From positions 1 through 64,000 of the forward strand of contig JBOEGY010000013.1 of assembly GCA_050633665.1 (NCBI GenBank): DNA of 64,000 nt, given 5' to 3'. Below the pieces are notes generated by a model, which was not told the origin of the DNA, made no database searches, and saw only the letters and a list, made by a program, of their open reading frames with translations. This DNA comes from JAUIAI01 sp050633665 (GTDB lineage Bacteria > Pseudomonadota > Gammaproteobacteria > Burkholderiales > Burkholderiaceae_E). Of the stretch, positions 1-8,996 are shown piece by piece. The translations under genes and the position numbers were made by a program. Within the stretch, counting starts at the first letter, position 1. Every line of letters starts with the position of its first letter.

Positions 1-138
1 GTGGGCATTCGGGAGGAAGACGAGCACCTGTGGCTGGTCTCGTTTATGCACTACGACCTGGGATTCTTCGATCAGGATACGGCCCGGCTTGAACCGACCA
101 GCAATCCGTTTACCATGACATCAGCACAGAAACTGTAA
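1..138 (+). CDS. IS481-like transposase, C-terminal fragment (cut by window edge)
   Basis: The frame is open from base 1 and ends at a TAA at 136-138, giving 45 residues. It contains GIREED, HLWLVSFMHYDLG and a final LEP...NPF run. This is the usual C-terminal tail of IS481-type DDE transposases of the rve integrase superfamily. The catalytic core would lie left of the window, so it cannot be told whether the gene is intact. The IS end follows at once, and a tRNA-Ser gene lies just beyond. Family assignment is by recalled motif only. Confidence 0.75.
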   Translation: MGIREEDEHLWLVSFMHYDLGFFDQDTARLEPTSNPFTMTSAQKL

Positions 139-184
139 ACCATGTGCTCGGTACAAACCGTAAACCATGTCTCCGGTTAGTACC
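133..184. repeat. Terminal repeat region of the IS481-like element
   Basis: Two direct copies of GTAAACCATGT lie at 135-145 and 160-170, a 25-base period, each followed by a related CTCGG/CTCCGG run. The first copy overlaps the transposase stop. Repeated GTAAACCATGT-type motifs are typical of IS481-family ends. The exact IS boundary (about 180-190) and any target duplication cannot be fixed without the left end. Confidence 0.55.
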
Positions 185-194
185 GACAATGCCC

Positions 195-287
195 TGGCGG
201 AGACGGAGGGATTCGAACCCTCGATGCGGCTTTTGACCACATGCTCCCTTAGCAGGGGAGTGCCTTCGACCACTCGGCCACGTCTCC
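195..287 (-). tRNA. tRNA-Ser (anticodon GCU)
   Basis: On the minus strand the acceptor stem GGAGACG (287-281) pairs with CGTCTCC (205-199). A discriminator G and an encoded CCA follow, down to 195. The anticodon stem CTCCC/GGGAG encloses loop CTGCTAA, so the anticodon is GCU and reads AGC/AGU serine codons. A long variable arm and a GAGGGTTCGAATCCCTC T arm fit a class II serine tRNA of 93 nt. It lies about 100 bases downstream of lysC on the same strand and may be co-transcribed with it. The IS end lies within about 15 bases of its 3' end. Confidence 0.97.
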
Positions 288-383
288 GGGATTTCAGTTT
301 CAATCCAGGTCCAGCCCGCCATTGTAACGCGGGTTTTGGACTCTGGTGTTGCCGGTGGCAGATCGGCAACGATCAATGCTGTT

Positions 384-1649
384 TCAGCTGACTTCCTGCT
401 CGAGCCCGAACTCGTTGTGAAGCGCCCGCACCGCCAGCTCGAGATACTTGTCGGCGATCACGACCGAGATTTTGATCTCGGAGGTGCTGATCATCTGGAT
501 ATTGATGCCCTCGGTCGACAACACCTGGAACATCCGGCTCGCCACGCCGGCATGGGAGCGCATGCCGATACCCACTGCTGATACTTTGCAGATCTTGGCA
601 TCGCCAATGGCTTTTTCGGCGCCAATGTCTTTGAGGACGGTTTTTTCGAGCAAGTCCATCGTGCGCTGGTAGTCGTTGCGGTGCACGGTGAACGAGAAAT
701 CGGTGGTGCCATCCAGCGACTGGTTCTGGATGATCATGTCGACTTCTATGTTGGCCTGTGCAACCGGCCCGAGTATCCGGCTGGCGATACCGGGCGTGTC
801 CGGTACCCGGGTGAGCGTGATTTTCGCTTCGTCGCGGTTGAACGCAATGCCGGAGATAACGGCTTTTTCCATGACTTCGTCTTCTTCAAAGGTGATCAAG
901 GTACCCGATACGGCCTCCTCGGCCAACGGGATATCGGCAGGGGTCATACTCGATAACACCCGCGTTTTGACTTTGTATTTACCGGCGAATTCAACCGATC
1001 GGATCTGCAGCACTTTTGACCCGAGGCTCGCCATTTCGAGCATTTCCTCGAAGGTGATCCGGGGCAGACGCCGCGCATCAGAGACGACGCGCGGGTCGGT
1101 GGTGTAGACCCCGTCAACATCGGTGAAGATCATGCATTCGTCAGCAGTCAGCGCCGCGGCCATGGCGACTGCGGAGGTATCAGAGCCGCCCCGGCCCAGG
1201 GTGGTGATGTCGCCTTGTTCGTTAATGCCCTGAAATCCGGTGACCACGACGACTTTGCCAGCAGCCAGTTCGGCCCGGACTCGTTTGTCGTCGATTTCGG
1301 CGATACGGGCTTTGGTATGGGCGCTGTCGGTACGGACCGCCACCTGCCAGCCCGCCAGCGCGACGGCGGGCACCCCCAGGTTCTGCAGGGCCAGCGCCAG
1401 CATGCCAGAGGAGACTTGCTCTCCGGTGGCGGCAATAAAGTCGAGCTCGCGGGCAGTGCCGTCGTTTTGGGCCGGGTTGATTTCACCGGCAAGCGCCAGC
1501 AAACGATTGGTTTCGCCAGACATGGCCGACGGCACAACCACCATCTGGTTGCCGGCGCGATGCCATTTGGCAACGCGTAACGCAACCTGCTGGATGCGTT
1601 CGACGGAGCCCATGGAGGTTCCGCCGTACTTGTGAACAATGAGTGACAT
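384..1649 (-). CDS. lysC: Aspartate kinase (LysC)
   Basis: Aspartate kinase (421 aa) phosphorylates aspartate, the first committed step towards lysine, threonine, methionine and diaminopimelate. The N-terminus carries the kinase signature KYGGTS at residues 8-13, and the middle has FTDVDGVYTTDPR. Roughly the last 150 residues form tandem ACT domains, the usual site of feedback inhibition. Length matches monofunctional LysC. There is no fused homoserine dehydrogenase. No strong Shine-Dalgarno precedes the ATG, but the start matches the conserved N-terminus. It is the last protein gene in a minus-strand run cysS-(DUF6352-like)-accA-tilS-lysC, 59 bases after tilS, with tRNA-Ser beyond. dapA of the same pathway is also in the window. 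Confidence 0.97.
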   Translation of the reverse strand: MSLIVHKYGGTSMGSVERIQQVALRVAKWHRAGNQMVVVPSAMSGETNRLLALAGEINPAQNDGTARELDFIAATGEQVSSGMLALALQNLGVPAVALAGWQVAVRTDSAHTKARIAEIDDKRVRAELAAGKVVVVTGFQGINEQGDITTLGRGGSDTSAVAMAAALTADECMIFTDVDGVYTTDPRVVSDARRLPRITFEEMLEMASLGSKVLQIRSVEFAGKYKVKTRVLSSMTPADIPLAEEAVSGTLITFEEDEVMEKAVISGIAFNRDEAKITLTRVPDTPGIASRILGPVAQANIEVDMIIQNQSLDGTTDFSFTVHRNDYQRTMDLLEKTVLKDIGAEKAIGDAKICKVSAVGIGMRSHAGVASRMFQVLSTEGINIQMISTSEIKISVVIADKYLELAVRALHNEFGLEQEVS

Positions 1650-1708
1650 GGATTTATTCAGGAGTCAGAAACTGCCCGGAGTGATGCTCCGGCGTGTAAT
1701 CGCCCCCA

Positions 1709-3097
1709 TTATAGAGGCCAGTCAAAGCCTGCCGTGGCATCGGACCGGTTAAAGGCGACGACCACCCGCTCTTCTCTGCCCGCGTCGTCACCGGGCTCGG
1801 TCAGATCTGCATTCATCCCGACGCCGGCAACATACAACACCTGATCGCCCGAACTGAGCATCGGCACATAAGGGCGAACCCAGTTTGGGATGCCGCGTTC
1901 CTGACAGATCTGCTTGAGCGTGCGGCGGGGTCCGGCGGCACGTAGCCTGATACGCGCACTCATGCGCAGCGGACCAATCCGAACGGACGCCGCTTTGACC
2001 AACCGGGCTGGAAGACCGGCTTGATCCGCATCAGCGGCGGTGAAGGTCAGCTCGCCGCCATACCCCGGTTGCCAAAGACTGCCCTGCCCGGCCCAGCCCA
2101 GTGGTTCGTTTACGGGCGGCGCTGGCAGCTCTTCGGTCAGTACGACCCGGTCCCGATAGCGTCTCAACACATGGCCATCATGCTGAATTTCAGCATAGGT
2201 CGCGGGCGACCTGAGCAGATGTTCCCGGATATGGGTTGTCCTTGCCCGGCTGGGCGCCTGACGTTTCAAGTGGCGCAGCCAGTCATGCAGCAATTGGTCC
2301 AGCTGGGGGTCAGTCAATGACAGATACGCGCGCCGATCAAATCCGGTTCCCTGCGGTATCTGATGCGGGCGCGGTGCTTGCGGGTCTGCGCCGGAATCGG
2401 CCCCGGTTTGCTCCCGCACAATCTCAGCATGGCGCAAGACATTCTGTTTGAATCCAGGAAAAATATCGATCAGTAAGGGCAGCACTTGATGACGCAGGCG
2501 ATTGCGTCGGTAAACCAGTTCGGTGTTACTCGAGTCTTCCACCCAGGTCAGTTTCTTTGCCTGCGCATAAGCCAGTAGTTCGGTTCGCTCCAGTGCCAGC
2601 AGCGGGCGCAGCAGTTCGATCTGGCCCAGCGTGGCCCGCGCCGACATACCGCGCATGCCTGCCGGACCGGCGCCCCGCCCCCAGTTCAGCAACAAGGTTT
2701 CGATCTGGTCATCGGCATGATGGGCCAGCGCGAGTTGACCGGCCTGATGCTTTTGACAGACGGCCATCAGGGCCCGGCGACGCCCGTCGCGCGCCCATTG
2801 CTCAACTCCGCCAGACGGATTGCCTGTGGGACGACTCAGGTGAGCCGCGTCGAACCGACATTGCAGTCGGTCGGCCATCCGCCGGGCATCGGCCAGCCAC
2901 TGGTCGGCGGCGGCGTGCAATCCGTGATGAACATGTGCGGCAATGACACGGGTGGCGCCAAGATGGGCGACCAGGCTATGCAACAACACCGTTGAATCCA
3001 GCCCGCCGCTGAACCCGACAACCACCGGGTGGTCGCCCGGCGTCTGCGGCCAGGCATTGGCAATGCTGGTTGGAACGGGTCCGGCGGCTGCCGGCAT
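1709..3097 (-). CDS. tilS: tRNA(Ile)-lysidine synthetase (TilS)
   Basis: TilS (462 aa) converts the wobble cytidine of the CAU anticodon of tRNA-Ile2 to lysidine using lysine and ATP, an essential change of codon meaning. The PP-loop ATP site is clear as GFSGGLDST near residues 28-36, followed by the HAHHGL-like stretch AAHVHHGL and LALAHHADDQIET, as in the family. The C-terminal half holds the TilS substrate-binding and C-terminal domains, including a LKQICQERGIPNWVR segment that is characteristic of bacterial TilS. It begins 12 bases after the accA stop, so translation is probably coupled within the accA-tilS-lysC operon. Confidence 0.96.
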   Translation of the reverse strand: MPAAAGPVPTSIANAWPQTPGDHPVVVGFSGGLDSTVLLHSLVAHLGATRVIAAHVHHGLHAAADQWLADARRMADRLQCRFDAAHLSRPTGNPSGGVEQWARDGRRRALMAVCQKHQAGQLALAHHADDQIETLLLNWGRGAGPAGMRGMSARATLGQIELLRPLLALERTELLAYAQAKKLTWVEDSSNTELVYRRNRLRHQVLPLLIDIFPGFKQNVLRHAEIVREQTGADSGADPQAPRPHQIPQGTGFDRRAYLSLTDPQLDQLLHDWLRHLKRQAPSRARTTHIREHLLRSPATYAEIQHDGHVLRRYRDRVVLTEELPAPPVNEPLGWAGQGSLWQPGYGGELTFTAADADQAGLPARLVKAASVRIGPLRMSARIRLRAAGPRRTLKQICQERGIPNWVRPYVPMLSSGDQVLYVAGVGMNADLTEPGDDAGREERVVVAFNRSDATAGFDWPL

Positions 3098-3109
3098 CAG
3101 CTCAGGTGC

Positions 3110-4075
3110 TTATCCGTCGGCCAGCCGGAACTGACCGTAAGCGGATAGTCGCTCGCGGCGCCGGGTCAACAATCCGGCGACCGGCATGTTCTGCAAAGGC
3201 CGCAGCGCTGAAACCAGCGCTTTCTTGAGCAGGCGGGCCATTTCATCGGCATGCCGATGAGCGCCACCCAGTGGCTCCGGCACGATGGAATCGATCAGTT
3301 TGAGTTCCAGCAAACGTTCTGCGGTAATCGCCATCGCCTCAGCAGCCAGCGGCGCCTTGTCTGAGTCTTTCCACAAGATGGCCGCACAGCCCTCCGGGGA
3401 TATAACGGAATAAACCGCGTATTGCAGCATCAGGACGCCATCGCCAACGGCCAGGGCCAATGCACCGCCTGAACCGCCCTCACCGATGATCGCGGTAATG
3501 ATCGGCACTTTCAGCTCGGTCATTTCATACAGGTTCCGGCCAATGGCTTCTGACTGGCCACGCTCTTCGGCGCCAACGCCTGGATAAGCACCGGGGGTAT
3601 CAACCAGGGTCAGCACCGGGATATTGAATTTTTCAGCCAGCTTCATCAGGCGTAAGGCTTTGCGATATCCCTCGGGCCGCGGCATGCCGAAATTGCGATA
3701 ACCGCGCTCTTTGGTATCCCGGCCTTTCTGATGGCCGATGACCATGACCGACTGGCCGTTCAGGCGGGCCAGCCCGCCGACGATTGACGGATCATCGGCA
3801 TAGTGACGATCCCCGTGTAATTCATGAAAGTCGCTGAAAATGCTCTGCAGGTAATCCAGGGTGTAAGGCCGCTGCGGATGCCGCGCAACCTGCCCGACCT
3901 GCCAGGGGGTCAGCTTGCCGTAGGTCTGCTGAACCAGAGCGTCGCTCTTACCGCGCAAGGTTTTGATCTCGTCGGCAATATCAACCGCCGAATCGTCGCT
4001 GACAAAACGCAGCGCCTCGATCTTCTGTTCAAGATCCGCAATCGGTTGTTCGAAATCGAGAAATTTTTGTTTCAT
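3110..4075 (-). CDS. accA: Acetyl-CoA carboxylase carboxyltransferase subunit alpha
   Basis: AccA (321 aa) pairs with AccD to transfer CO2 from carboxybiotin to acetyl-CoA, giving malonyl-CoA for fatty acid synthesis. The start was placed at the ATG at 4075, giving MKQKFLDFEQPI, the conserved N-terminus. The frame is open for nine more codons upstream but these are not conserved. Family landmarks include HGDRHYADDPSIVGG, GHQKGRDTKE, DTPGAYPGVGAEERGQSEAI and GEGGSGGALA (oxyanion-hole glycine motifs). It sits between the DUF6352-like gene (167-base gap) and tilS (12-base gap). Confidence 0.97.
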   Translation of the reverse strand: MKQKFLDFEQPIADLEQKIEALRFVSDDSAVDIADEIKTLRGKSDALVQQTYGKLTPWQVGQVARHPQRPYTLDYLQSIFSDFHELHGDRHYADDPSIVGGLARLNGQSVMVIGHQKGRDTKERGYRNFGMPRPEGYRKALRLMKLAEKFNIPVLTLVDTPGAYPGVGAEERGQSEAIGRNLYEMTELKVPIITAIIGEGGSGGALALAVGDGVLMLQYAVYSVISPEGCAAILWKDSDKAPLAAEAMAITAERLLELKLIDSIVPEPLGGAHRHADEMARLLKKALVSALRPLQNMPVAGLLTRRRERLSAYGQFRLADG

Positions 4076-4242
4076 TAAGCATCCAGAACCCGGGGCGACC
4101 ATGGCAGGCAGGCGGCCGTGTCGCTCGCTAGTGAGCCATGATTGTAATGGCTTGAGCCAGGCCGGCTCCCAACCGGCGCAAAAGGGTCCGGCTGAAACCT
4201 CGTCAACTGGCTCAGATTTGCAACACTCTTGGCCTGAAACCC

Positions 4243-5265
4243 CTACTGGCGGGCGGCGAGCGGCAAATTGAGCAATAAATTCTGGGGCTTGAACCGGGTC
4301 AGGCCCGACTCGTCCATCGCCAGCGCCAGGTAGACGGGCTTACCGGCGACATCCTGGCGTTGATCGGCCATTTGGTCGAAATCCAGACGCGCCAGCAACA
4401 ATAGCCGGCTCGATTCGGACGGGTCGAGCGCCTCCCCCTTGTAAAGCTTGTTTAACAATTGGGTCGCGACGCTGTCCAGACCGAGATGCCAGCGCCAGTG
4501 GGCGTCATCGATCTGCGCCACGGTGCGCACTTTGACGACCACGCCCAGCATGTTCAGCACCCAGCGTTCAATCAGGCTGGCTAGCGCCTGGGCACCCGGT
4601 TTGCCGTGGGTGATTTCGAGCGCGAAATCGAATGACTCGTCTCGCCCGAAGTAACTCTCGGCATTGTCGGCGTTTAATACCTCCAGTTCATGCCCGCCGG
4701 CGGCCAGCCCGCCAGAGGCCAGCATCCGCCCCAGCTCGCCCATGCCAGGGTCGGCTTTTTGCTCCAGACCCTGCGCGTCAGCGACGACCACACGGCCGTC
4801 CTGGGTCGTCACCCGTTGCGCTCGGAACCAGAGTTCGGCCGCACGCAACAGCGTTGCGTCAGTCTGGTCGATAAGCGCTTGATGGATAATGATCTGGGCC
4901 AGTTGATCGATGAACATTGGTGGTATGTCCACCTGCCCTTGATGTTGCGCATCAGTATGAATCCGCAGGTAAGCAGCCTGCAATGTCGGCGCGCTGACGA
5001 GACGGTCGCGGTAGCGCAGGAACAGGCGATAGTTTTCCGCTGCATCGGCATCGGCCAGCATGGCCAACTCATCCGCTGCCACTGCCCGTGAGGGCTGGTC
5101 GAGCAATGATTCATGCAGCCGGCACTCCGGCGCACAGGATTCCGCTACCGGAGCAAGCTCGGGCCGCAGCAGATAAGCCCGTAAAAATTCAGGTGTGAGA
5201 TGCAAGCCGCCGTGCTCGTCAATGTCGAGCAAGGCCAGTCCGGAATTAACCCAGAACTGACGCAT
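4243..5265 (-). CDS. Conserved betaproteobacterial protein, DUF6352-like
   Basis: A 340 aa soluble protein without signal peptide, membrane segment or recognisable catalytic motif. It starts MRQFWVNSGLALLD and contains LTPEFLRAYLLRPEL. I associate this pattern with the uncharacterised DUF6352 family of Burkholderiales, from memory and unverified. The C-terminal half has WRWHLGLDS and a segment rich in Leu and Arg. The ATG lies one base after the cysS stop (TGA-G-ATG), so translation is very likely coupled to cysS. The neighbours accA and cysS suggest a conserved housekeeping position, but no function can be assigned. Confidence 0.85.
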   Translation of the reverse strand: MRQFWVNSGLALLDIDEHGGLHLTPEFLRAYLLRPELAPVAESCAPECRLHESLLDQPSRAVAADELAMLADADAAENYRLFLRYRDRLVSAPTLQAAYLRIHTDAQHQGQVDIPPMFIDQLAQIIIHQALIDQTDATLLRAAELWFRAQRVTTQDGRVVVADAQGLEQKADPGMGELGRMLASGGLAAGGHELEVLNADNAESYFGRDESFDFALEITHGKPGAQALASLIERWVLNMLGVVVKVRTVAQIDDAHWRWHLGLDSVATQLLNKLYKGEALDPSESSRLLLLARLDFDQMADQRQDVAGKPVYLALAMDESGLTRFKPQNLLLNLPLAARQ

Positions 5266-5266
5266 C

Positions 5267-6694
5267 TCAGCCGCGCCGCCAACTGGTGCCGGCGCGAGTG
5301 TCCTCCAGCACGATACCGCGCGCCAGCAAGTCCTGGCGGATCGCGTCGGCAGCCGCGAAATCCCGGGCCGCCTTGGCGCTCTGGCGTGCTGCTATCTGCG
5401 ACTCGATCCAGGCGTCGTCAGCGCCGTCCGCCGCCTCGGTCTGGCTTGCTTCAGACCCAAGCAGACCGGTCCGGCGAACCTCGTCGAGCGGTTTTTCGAG
5501 TAGGCCCAGAATGCCGACCACCGCATTGAACACCGACTCTGCTTCCGGGGTGCGGTTACGGTTTAGTTCGGCGGCCATGTCAAATACGGCGGCCAGCGCC
5601 ATCGGGGTATTGAAGTCGTCGTCCATTGCCGCCTTGAACCGGGCGGCCAGCGGATGTTCCCAATCGACGGCCTGGGCATCGACCACCGCCGGCGGCGTGT
5701 CGCCGCGTGCCGTGTAGAGCCGGATAAGCGACTGACGGGCTTCTTCGAGGTGGGCGTCTGAATAGTTCAGCGGGCTGCGGTAGTGGGCGCGCAGGATGAA
5801 AAAGCGGATGACTTCGGCATCGAACCGCTTCAGGACATCGCGAATCGTGAAGAAATTGCCCAGCGACTTGGACATCTTCTCGTCATCAACCCGAACGAAC
5901 GCATTATGCAGCCAGTATTTGGCCAGCATGCCGTCGCCGTTGGGAAACAACGCCGCTTCAGACTGAGCAATTTCATTCTCGTGGTGCGGGAACTGCAGGT
6001 CTTCGCCGCCACCATGAATATCGATCTGGTCGCCCAATAGTGCGCGGGCCATTGCCGAGCATTCGATATGCCAGCCCGGACGACCATTGCCGTGCACTGA
6101 CGCCCATTGCGCTTCGGCCGGTTCATCAGACTTGGAGGCCTTCCAGAGCACGAAATCAAGGGGATCCTGCTTGTCGCGGGAGACGGCAACCCGTTCGCCG
6201 GCACGCAAGTCATCAAGGTTACGCCCGGACAACTTGCCATAGCCGTCGAACTTGCGAACCGAATAATTCACGTCGCCATCTGTTGACCGATAGGCATAGC
6301 CGTTTTTTTCCAGCAAACCGATCAGGTCGAGCATCTGGGGGACATAGTCGGTCGCGCGCGGCTCGTGATCGGGGCGCAACACCCCCATCGCGTCTTCGTC
6401 TTCATGCATGGCAGCAATGAACCGCTCGGTCAGCTCGCTGATTGACTCACCGGCCTCGACGGCCCGCCGGATGATTTTGTCTTCGATGTCGGTGATGTTG
6501 CGCACGTAGGTCAGCTCGTAACCACTGGCGCGCAGCCACCGGGCGATCATATCGAACACCACCAGCATCCGGGCGTGACCAATGTGGCAATAGTCGTAGA
6601 CGGTAATGCCGCAAACATACATATGGACCCGGCCAGGTTCACGAGGGACAAACGGCTCTTTGCGACGAGTCAGGGAATTGGTAATTTGAAGCAT
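5267..6694 (-). CDS. cysS: Cysteinyl-tRNA synthetase
   Basis: CysRS (475 aa) charges tRNA-Cys with cysteine. It is a class I synthetase. The HIGH box appears as HIGHAR near residue 38, and the KMSKS box is intact as EKMSKSLGN. Zinc ligands of the family are visible: Cys in VCGITVYD, Cys in WHIECSAM, and the His/Glu in HGGGEDLQFPHHENE. Length is typical (about 460-480). It heads the minus-strand cysS-accA-tilS-lysC run and is divergent from the TPR/cyclophilin genes. The shared spacer of about 150 bases (6695-6847) should hold both promoters. Confidence 0.98.
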   Translation of the reverse strand: MLQITNSLTRRKEPFVPREPGRVHMYVCGITVYDYCHIGHARMLVVFDMIARWLRASGYELTYVRNITDIEDKIIRRAVEAGESISELTERFIAAMHEDEDAMGVLRPDHEPRATDYVPQMLDLIGLLEKNGYAYRSTDGDVNYSVRKFDGYGKLSGRNLDDLRAGERVAVSRDKQDPLDFVLWKASKSDEPAEAQWASVHGNGRPGWHIECSAMARALLGDQIDIHGGGEDLQFPHHENEIAQSEAALFPNGDGMLAKYWLHNAFVRVDDEKMSKSLGNFFTIRDVLKRFDAEVIRFFILRAHYRSPLNYSDAHLEEARQSLIRLYTARGDTPPAVVDAQAVDWEHPLAARFKAAMDDDFNTPMALAAVFDMAAELNRNRTPEAESVFNAVVGILGLLEKPLDEVRRTGLLGSEASQTEAADGADDAWIESQIAARQSAKAARDFAAADAIRQDLLARGIVLEDTRAGTSWRRG

Positions 6695-6847
6695 GAAAAG
6701 GCCTGGGTAAACACTGCGCCGCCGATCCCGGATGCGCCGTCATCTTGCTGATCAAGCCAGCAAACGACGCCCGGCAACCAGGCTGGCTGACTGTTTTTGG
6801 TTATTGGGGATTGGGGATGGTTAATCCGACGCGGTAAACTACGGGCG

Positions 6848-7561
6848 ATGAAATCCAGTATAGCACCGCAGGGCGGGCCGATCAGCCTCATATCAAGCGC
6901 TTCCGTAACGCCCGGGTGGCCTGTATTCATCTGTGGCCAGACCCGTTTGCGCATGGCAGTCTTGCTCCTGGCGGTCTGCGGCTGCGCCCTGGTGCCAACC
7001 TTACCCGCCAACGCGCAGTCGACTCCCGCAGAACGGACGGCCGCAGAAAAACCGACCCGACCGACACAGCGCACCAATCGATCTGCCGCCCGACTGCAAA
7101 ACGATGCCATAGCATCAATCAAGACCCTGCTGGCCGGCAAGCGCACTACCGAGGCGCTGCAAGTCGCTGAGAAAGCATTGCGGCAGTTTCCGGCCAATGT
7201 TCAAATGCGCTTCCTGTATGGGGTTGCCCTGACCGACGCCGGCAACACCGATAAAGCGATCGACTTGTTCACGGCATTGTCGCAAGAGCATCCCGAGCTG
7301 GCCGAGCCCTATAACAACCTGGCCGTGCTGTACGCGTCGGCCGGCAACCTGATCGGCGCGCGTGACGCGCTTGAAAAAGCCGTCGTCGCTGTGCCGGACT
7401 ACCCGCTTGCGTTTGAAAACCTGGGCGATGTTTATGTCCGGCTGGCCGTCAAATCCTATTCGGAAAGCCTGCAAAAAGATAACGCCATCCAGCGCACCCG
7501 ACGCAAGTTGACGCTGGCACGAGCACTACTGCAGGAAATCACCCCGACCAACAAGCGTTAA
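6848..7561 (+). CDS. Exported tetratricopeptide-repeat protein
   Basis: The N-terminal part holds a hydrophobic export signal (MAVLLLAVCGCALV, then PANAQS), followed by a Pro/Thr/Arg-rich linker and three or so TPR units. The helical repeats run through RFLYGVALTDAGNTDKAI, PYNNLAVLYASAGN and AFENLGDVYVRLAV. TPRs bind partner proteins, and the periplasm is the likely site. The start is uncertain. ATG at 6848 gives 237 aa with a long lead-in; ATG at 6953 starts right at the hydrophobic core. It precedes the cyclophilin gene by 34 bases and probably shares its transcript. The role is unknown. Confidence 0.85.
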   Translation: MKSSIAPQGGPISLISSASVTPGWPVFICGQTRLRMAVLLLAVCGCALVPTLPANAQSTPAERTAAEKPTRPTQRTNRSAARLQNDAIASIKTLLAGKRTTEALQVAEKALRQFPANVQMRFLYGVALTDAGNTDKAIDLFTALSQEHPELAEPYNNLAVLYASAGNLIGARDALEKAVVAVPDYPLAFENLGDVYVRLAVKSYSESLQKDNAIQRTRRKLTLARALLQEITPTNKR

Positions 7562-7594
7562 ATTTCAATCCTGTTACTTCTGGAGTCAACAACC

Positions 7595-8185
7595 ATGTAT
7601 CTCAAACTTCCCCTGATCGGCGCCCTGGCGGTTGGCATTGCCATGTCCGCAAACGACGCTGCCGCCGCTGGCAACCCGCAAGTGGCGATCGAAACCTCTA
7701 TGGGCAAAATCGTGGTGGAACTCTACCCGGACAAAGCCCCCAAGACTGTCGCGAATTTCCTCAAATACGTTGAAGATGGCTTCTATGCCGGCACGATCTT
7801 TCACCGCGTGATTGGCACGTTCATGATTCAGGGCGGTGGATTCACCGAAGACTTGTACCAGGGCAACCTGAAGACCAAATCAGGCAACCCTCCCGTCGAG
7901 ATCGAGTCTCAGAACGGCCTCAAAAACGACAAAGGCTGGATGGCGATGGCGCGCACCTCAGACCCAAACTCAGCCACCTCGCAGTTCTTCATTAATACGG
8001 CTGACAATGACAACCTGAACTACCCGTCTTTCGACGGTCATGGCTATGCCGTGTTTGGCAAAGTTATCGAAGGTCTCGACGTTGTTGGCAAGATTGCGGC
8101 GGTCGAAACCAACCGGGTTGGCCCGCTGGATGATGTCCCAACCGAGATCGTCAAGATTGAGGGAGCCACAAAGGTTGGTCAGTAA
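7595..8185 (+). CDS. Periplasmic cyclophilin-type peptidyl-prolyl isomerase
   Basis: A 196 aa cyclophilin that would catalyse cis-trans isomerisation of Xaa-Pro bonds in exported proteins. Residues 1-25 form a signal peptide ending AAAA. The cyclophilin core follows with ETSMGKIVVELYPDKAPKTV, the FHRVI catalytic Arg motif, FMIQGG, ARTSDPNSATSQFFIN and FGKVIEG. This layout matches PpiA/rotamase A rather than the cytoplasmic PpiB because of the signal. A TCTGGAG sequence precedes the ATG. The 3' end overlaps the proposed TTG start of lpxH by 11 bases, suggesting coupled translation. Confidence 0.94.
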   Translation: MYLKLPLIGALAVGIAMSANDAAAAGNPQVAIETSMGKIVVELYPDKAPKTVANFLKYVEDGFYAGTIFHRVIGTFMIQGGGFTEDLYQGNLKTKSGNPPVEIESQNGLKNDKGWMAMARTSDPNSATSQFFINTADNDNLNYPSFDGHGYAVFGKVIEGLDVVGKIAAVETNRVGPLDDVPTEIVKIEGATKVGQ

Positions 8186-8996
8186 TCAGACTGGGCAACC
8201 GGCCAAGCCGGACAGCGACCTGGATTCCCTGTCGCTACCCGGCGAAGCCAGCGTATTGCTCGCCTCAGATATGCATCTGGGCGAGCATGATCCGGCAAGC
8301 GCACAATGGTTCACGACCGCTCTTCAGCAACTGGACGGCAGCTATAGCCATCTGATCTTGCTCGGTGATTTATTCGAAGCCTGGATTGGCGACGACCAGA
8401 CCGACCCGGTCGCCTTGTCTTTTCTCGAGACCCTGGCACAGATATCCGCCAAGCGACCGGTTTACGTGATGCGCGGTAACCGGGACTTCCTGCTGAACCT
8501 GCCGTTGCCCGACTCGGCAGGCGCCGCGAGTTTCAGCCGCCAGACTGGCGCCCAACTGCTTGCCGACCCCTGCCGGCTGACGCTGGGGTCCCGGCAATGG
8601 TTGCTTGCCCACGGCGACGCCTTGTGCACGGACGATCTGGCTTATCAGGCGTTTCGACAGGAAAGCCGTCAGGCGTCATGGGCGGCGACCTTCCTGGCGC
8701 AATCCCTGGAGCAGCGTTCGATAATCGCCCGGCAGATGCGTCTGGAGTCCCAGACGGCCACCTCAAACAAGCCGGAAAACCTTACCGACGTCAACCCGCA
8801 GTCTGTTCAGGAAACGCTGGACAAACACGGCCTGACCGATCTCATTCATGGCCATACGCACCGCCCGGCACACCACCACTGGGCAGTTGCCGGCGTGGAC
8901 TATTCCCGGCATGTCTTGTCAGACTGGGACGGCGCAGACCAGCGCGGCGGTTTTTTCCGGCTGGATGCGGCCGGACTCAGAGACGCCGCAGCTTAA
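8175..8996 (+). CDS. lpxH: UDP-2,3-diacylglucosamine pyrophosphohydrolase
   Basis: LpxH hydrolyses UDP-2,3-diacylglucosamine to lipid X in lipid A synthesis at the inner membrane. It is a calcineurin-like metallophosphoesterase with LLASDMHLG, LLGDLFEAWIGDD, RGNRDFLL, LAHGDALCTDD and IHGHTHRPA, giving the metal ligands Asp, His, Asp, Asn and His. No ATG fits the expected N-terminus. The best start is TTG at 8175, with GGGAG about ten bases upstream, overlapping the cyclophilin stop and giving 273 aa. The open frame continues upstream to 8040 inside the cyclophilin gene but is unrelated there. Its stop shares the TTAA tetranucleotide with the convergent cysE stop. Confidence 0.95.
   Translation: MVSNQTGQPAKPDSDLDSLSLPGEASVLLASDMHLGEHDPASAQWFTTALQQLDGSYSHLILLGDLFEAWIGDDQTDPVALSFLETLAQISAKRPVYVMRGNRDFLLNLPLPDSAGAASFSRQTGAQLLADPCRLTLGSRQWLLAHGDALCTDDLAYQAFRQESRQASWAATFLAQSLEQRSIIARQMRLESQTATSNKPENLTDVNPQSVQETLDKHGLTDLIHGHTHRPAHHHWAVAGVDYSRHVLSDWDGADQRGGFFRLDAAGLRDAAA

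Noticed and set aside
8040..8174. Upstream ATG for lpxH inside the cyclophilin gene
   Set aside because: Would add 45 residues encoded in another frame of the cyclophilin gene, unlike any LpxH; TTG 8175 is preferred.
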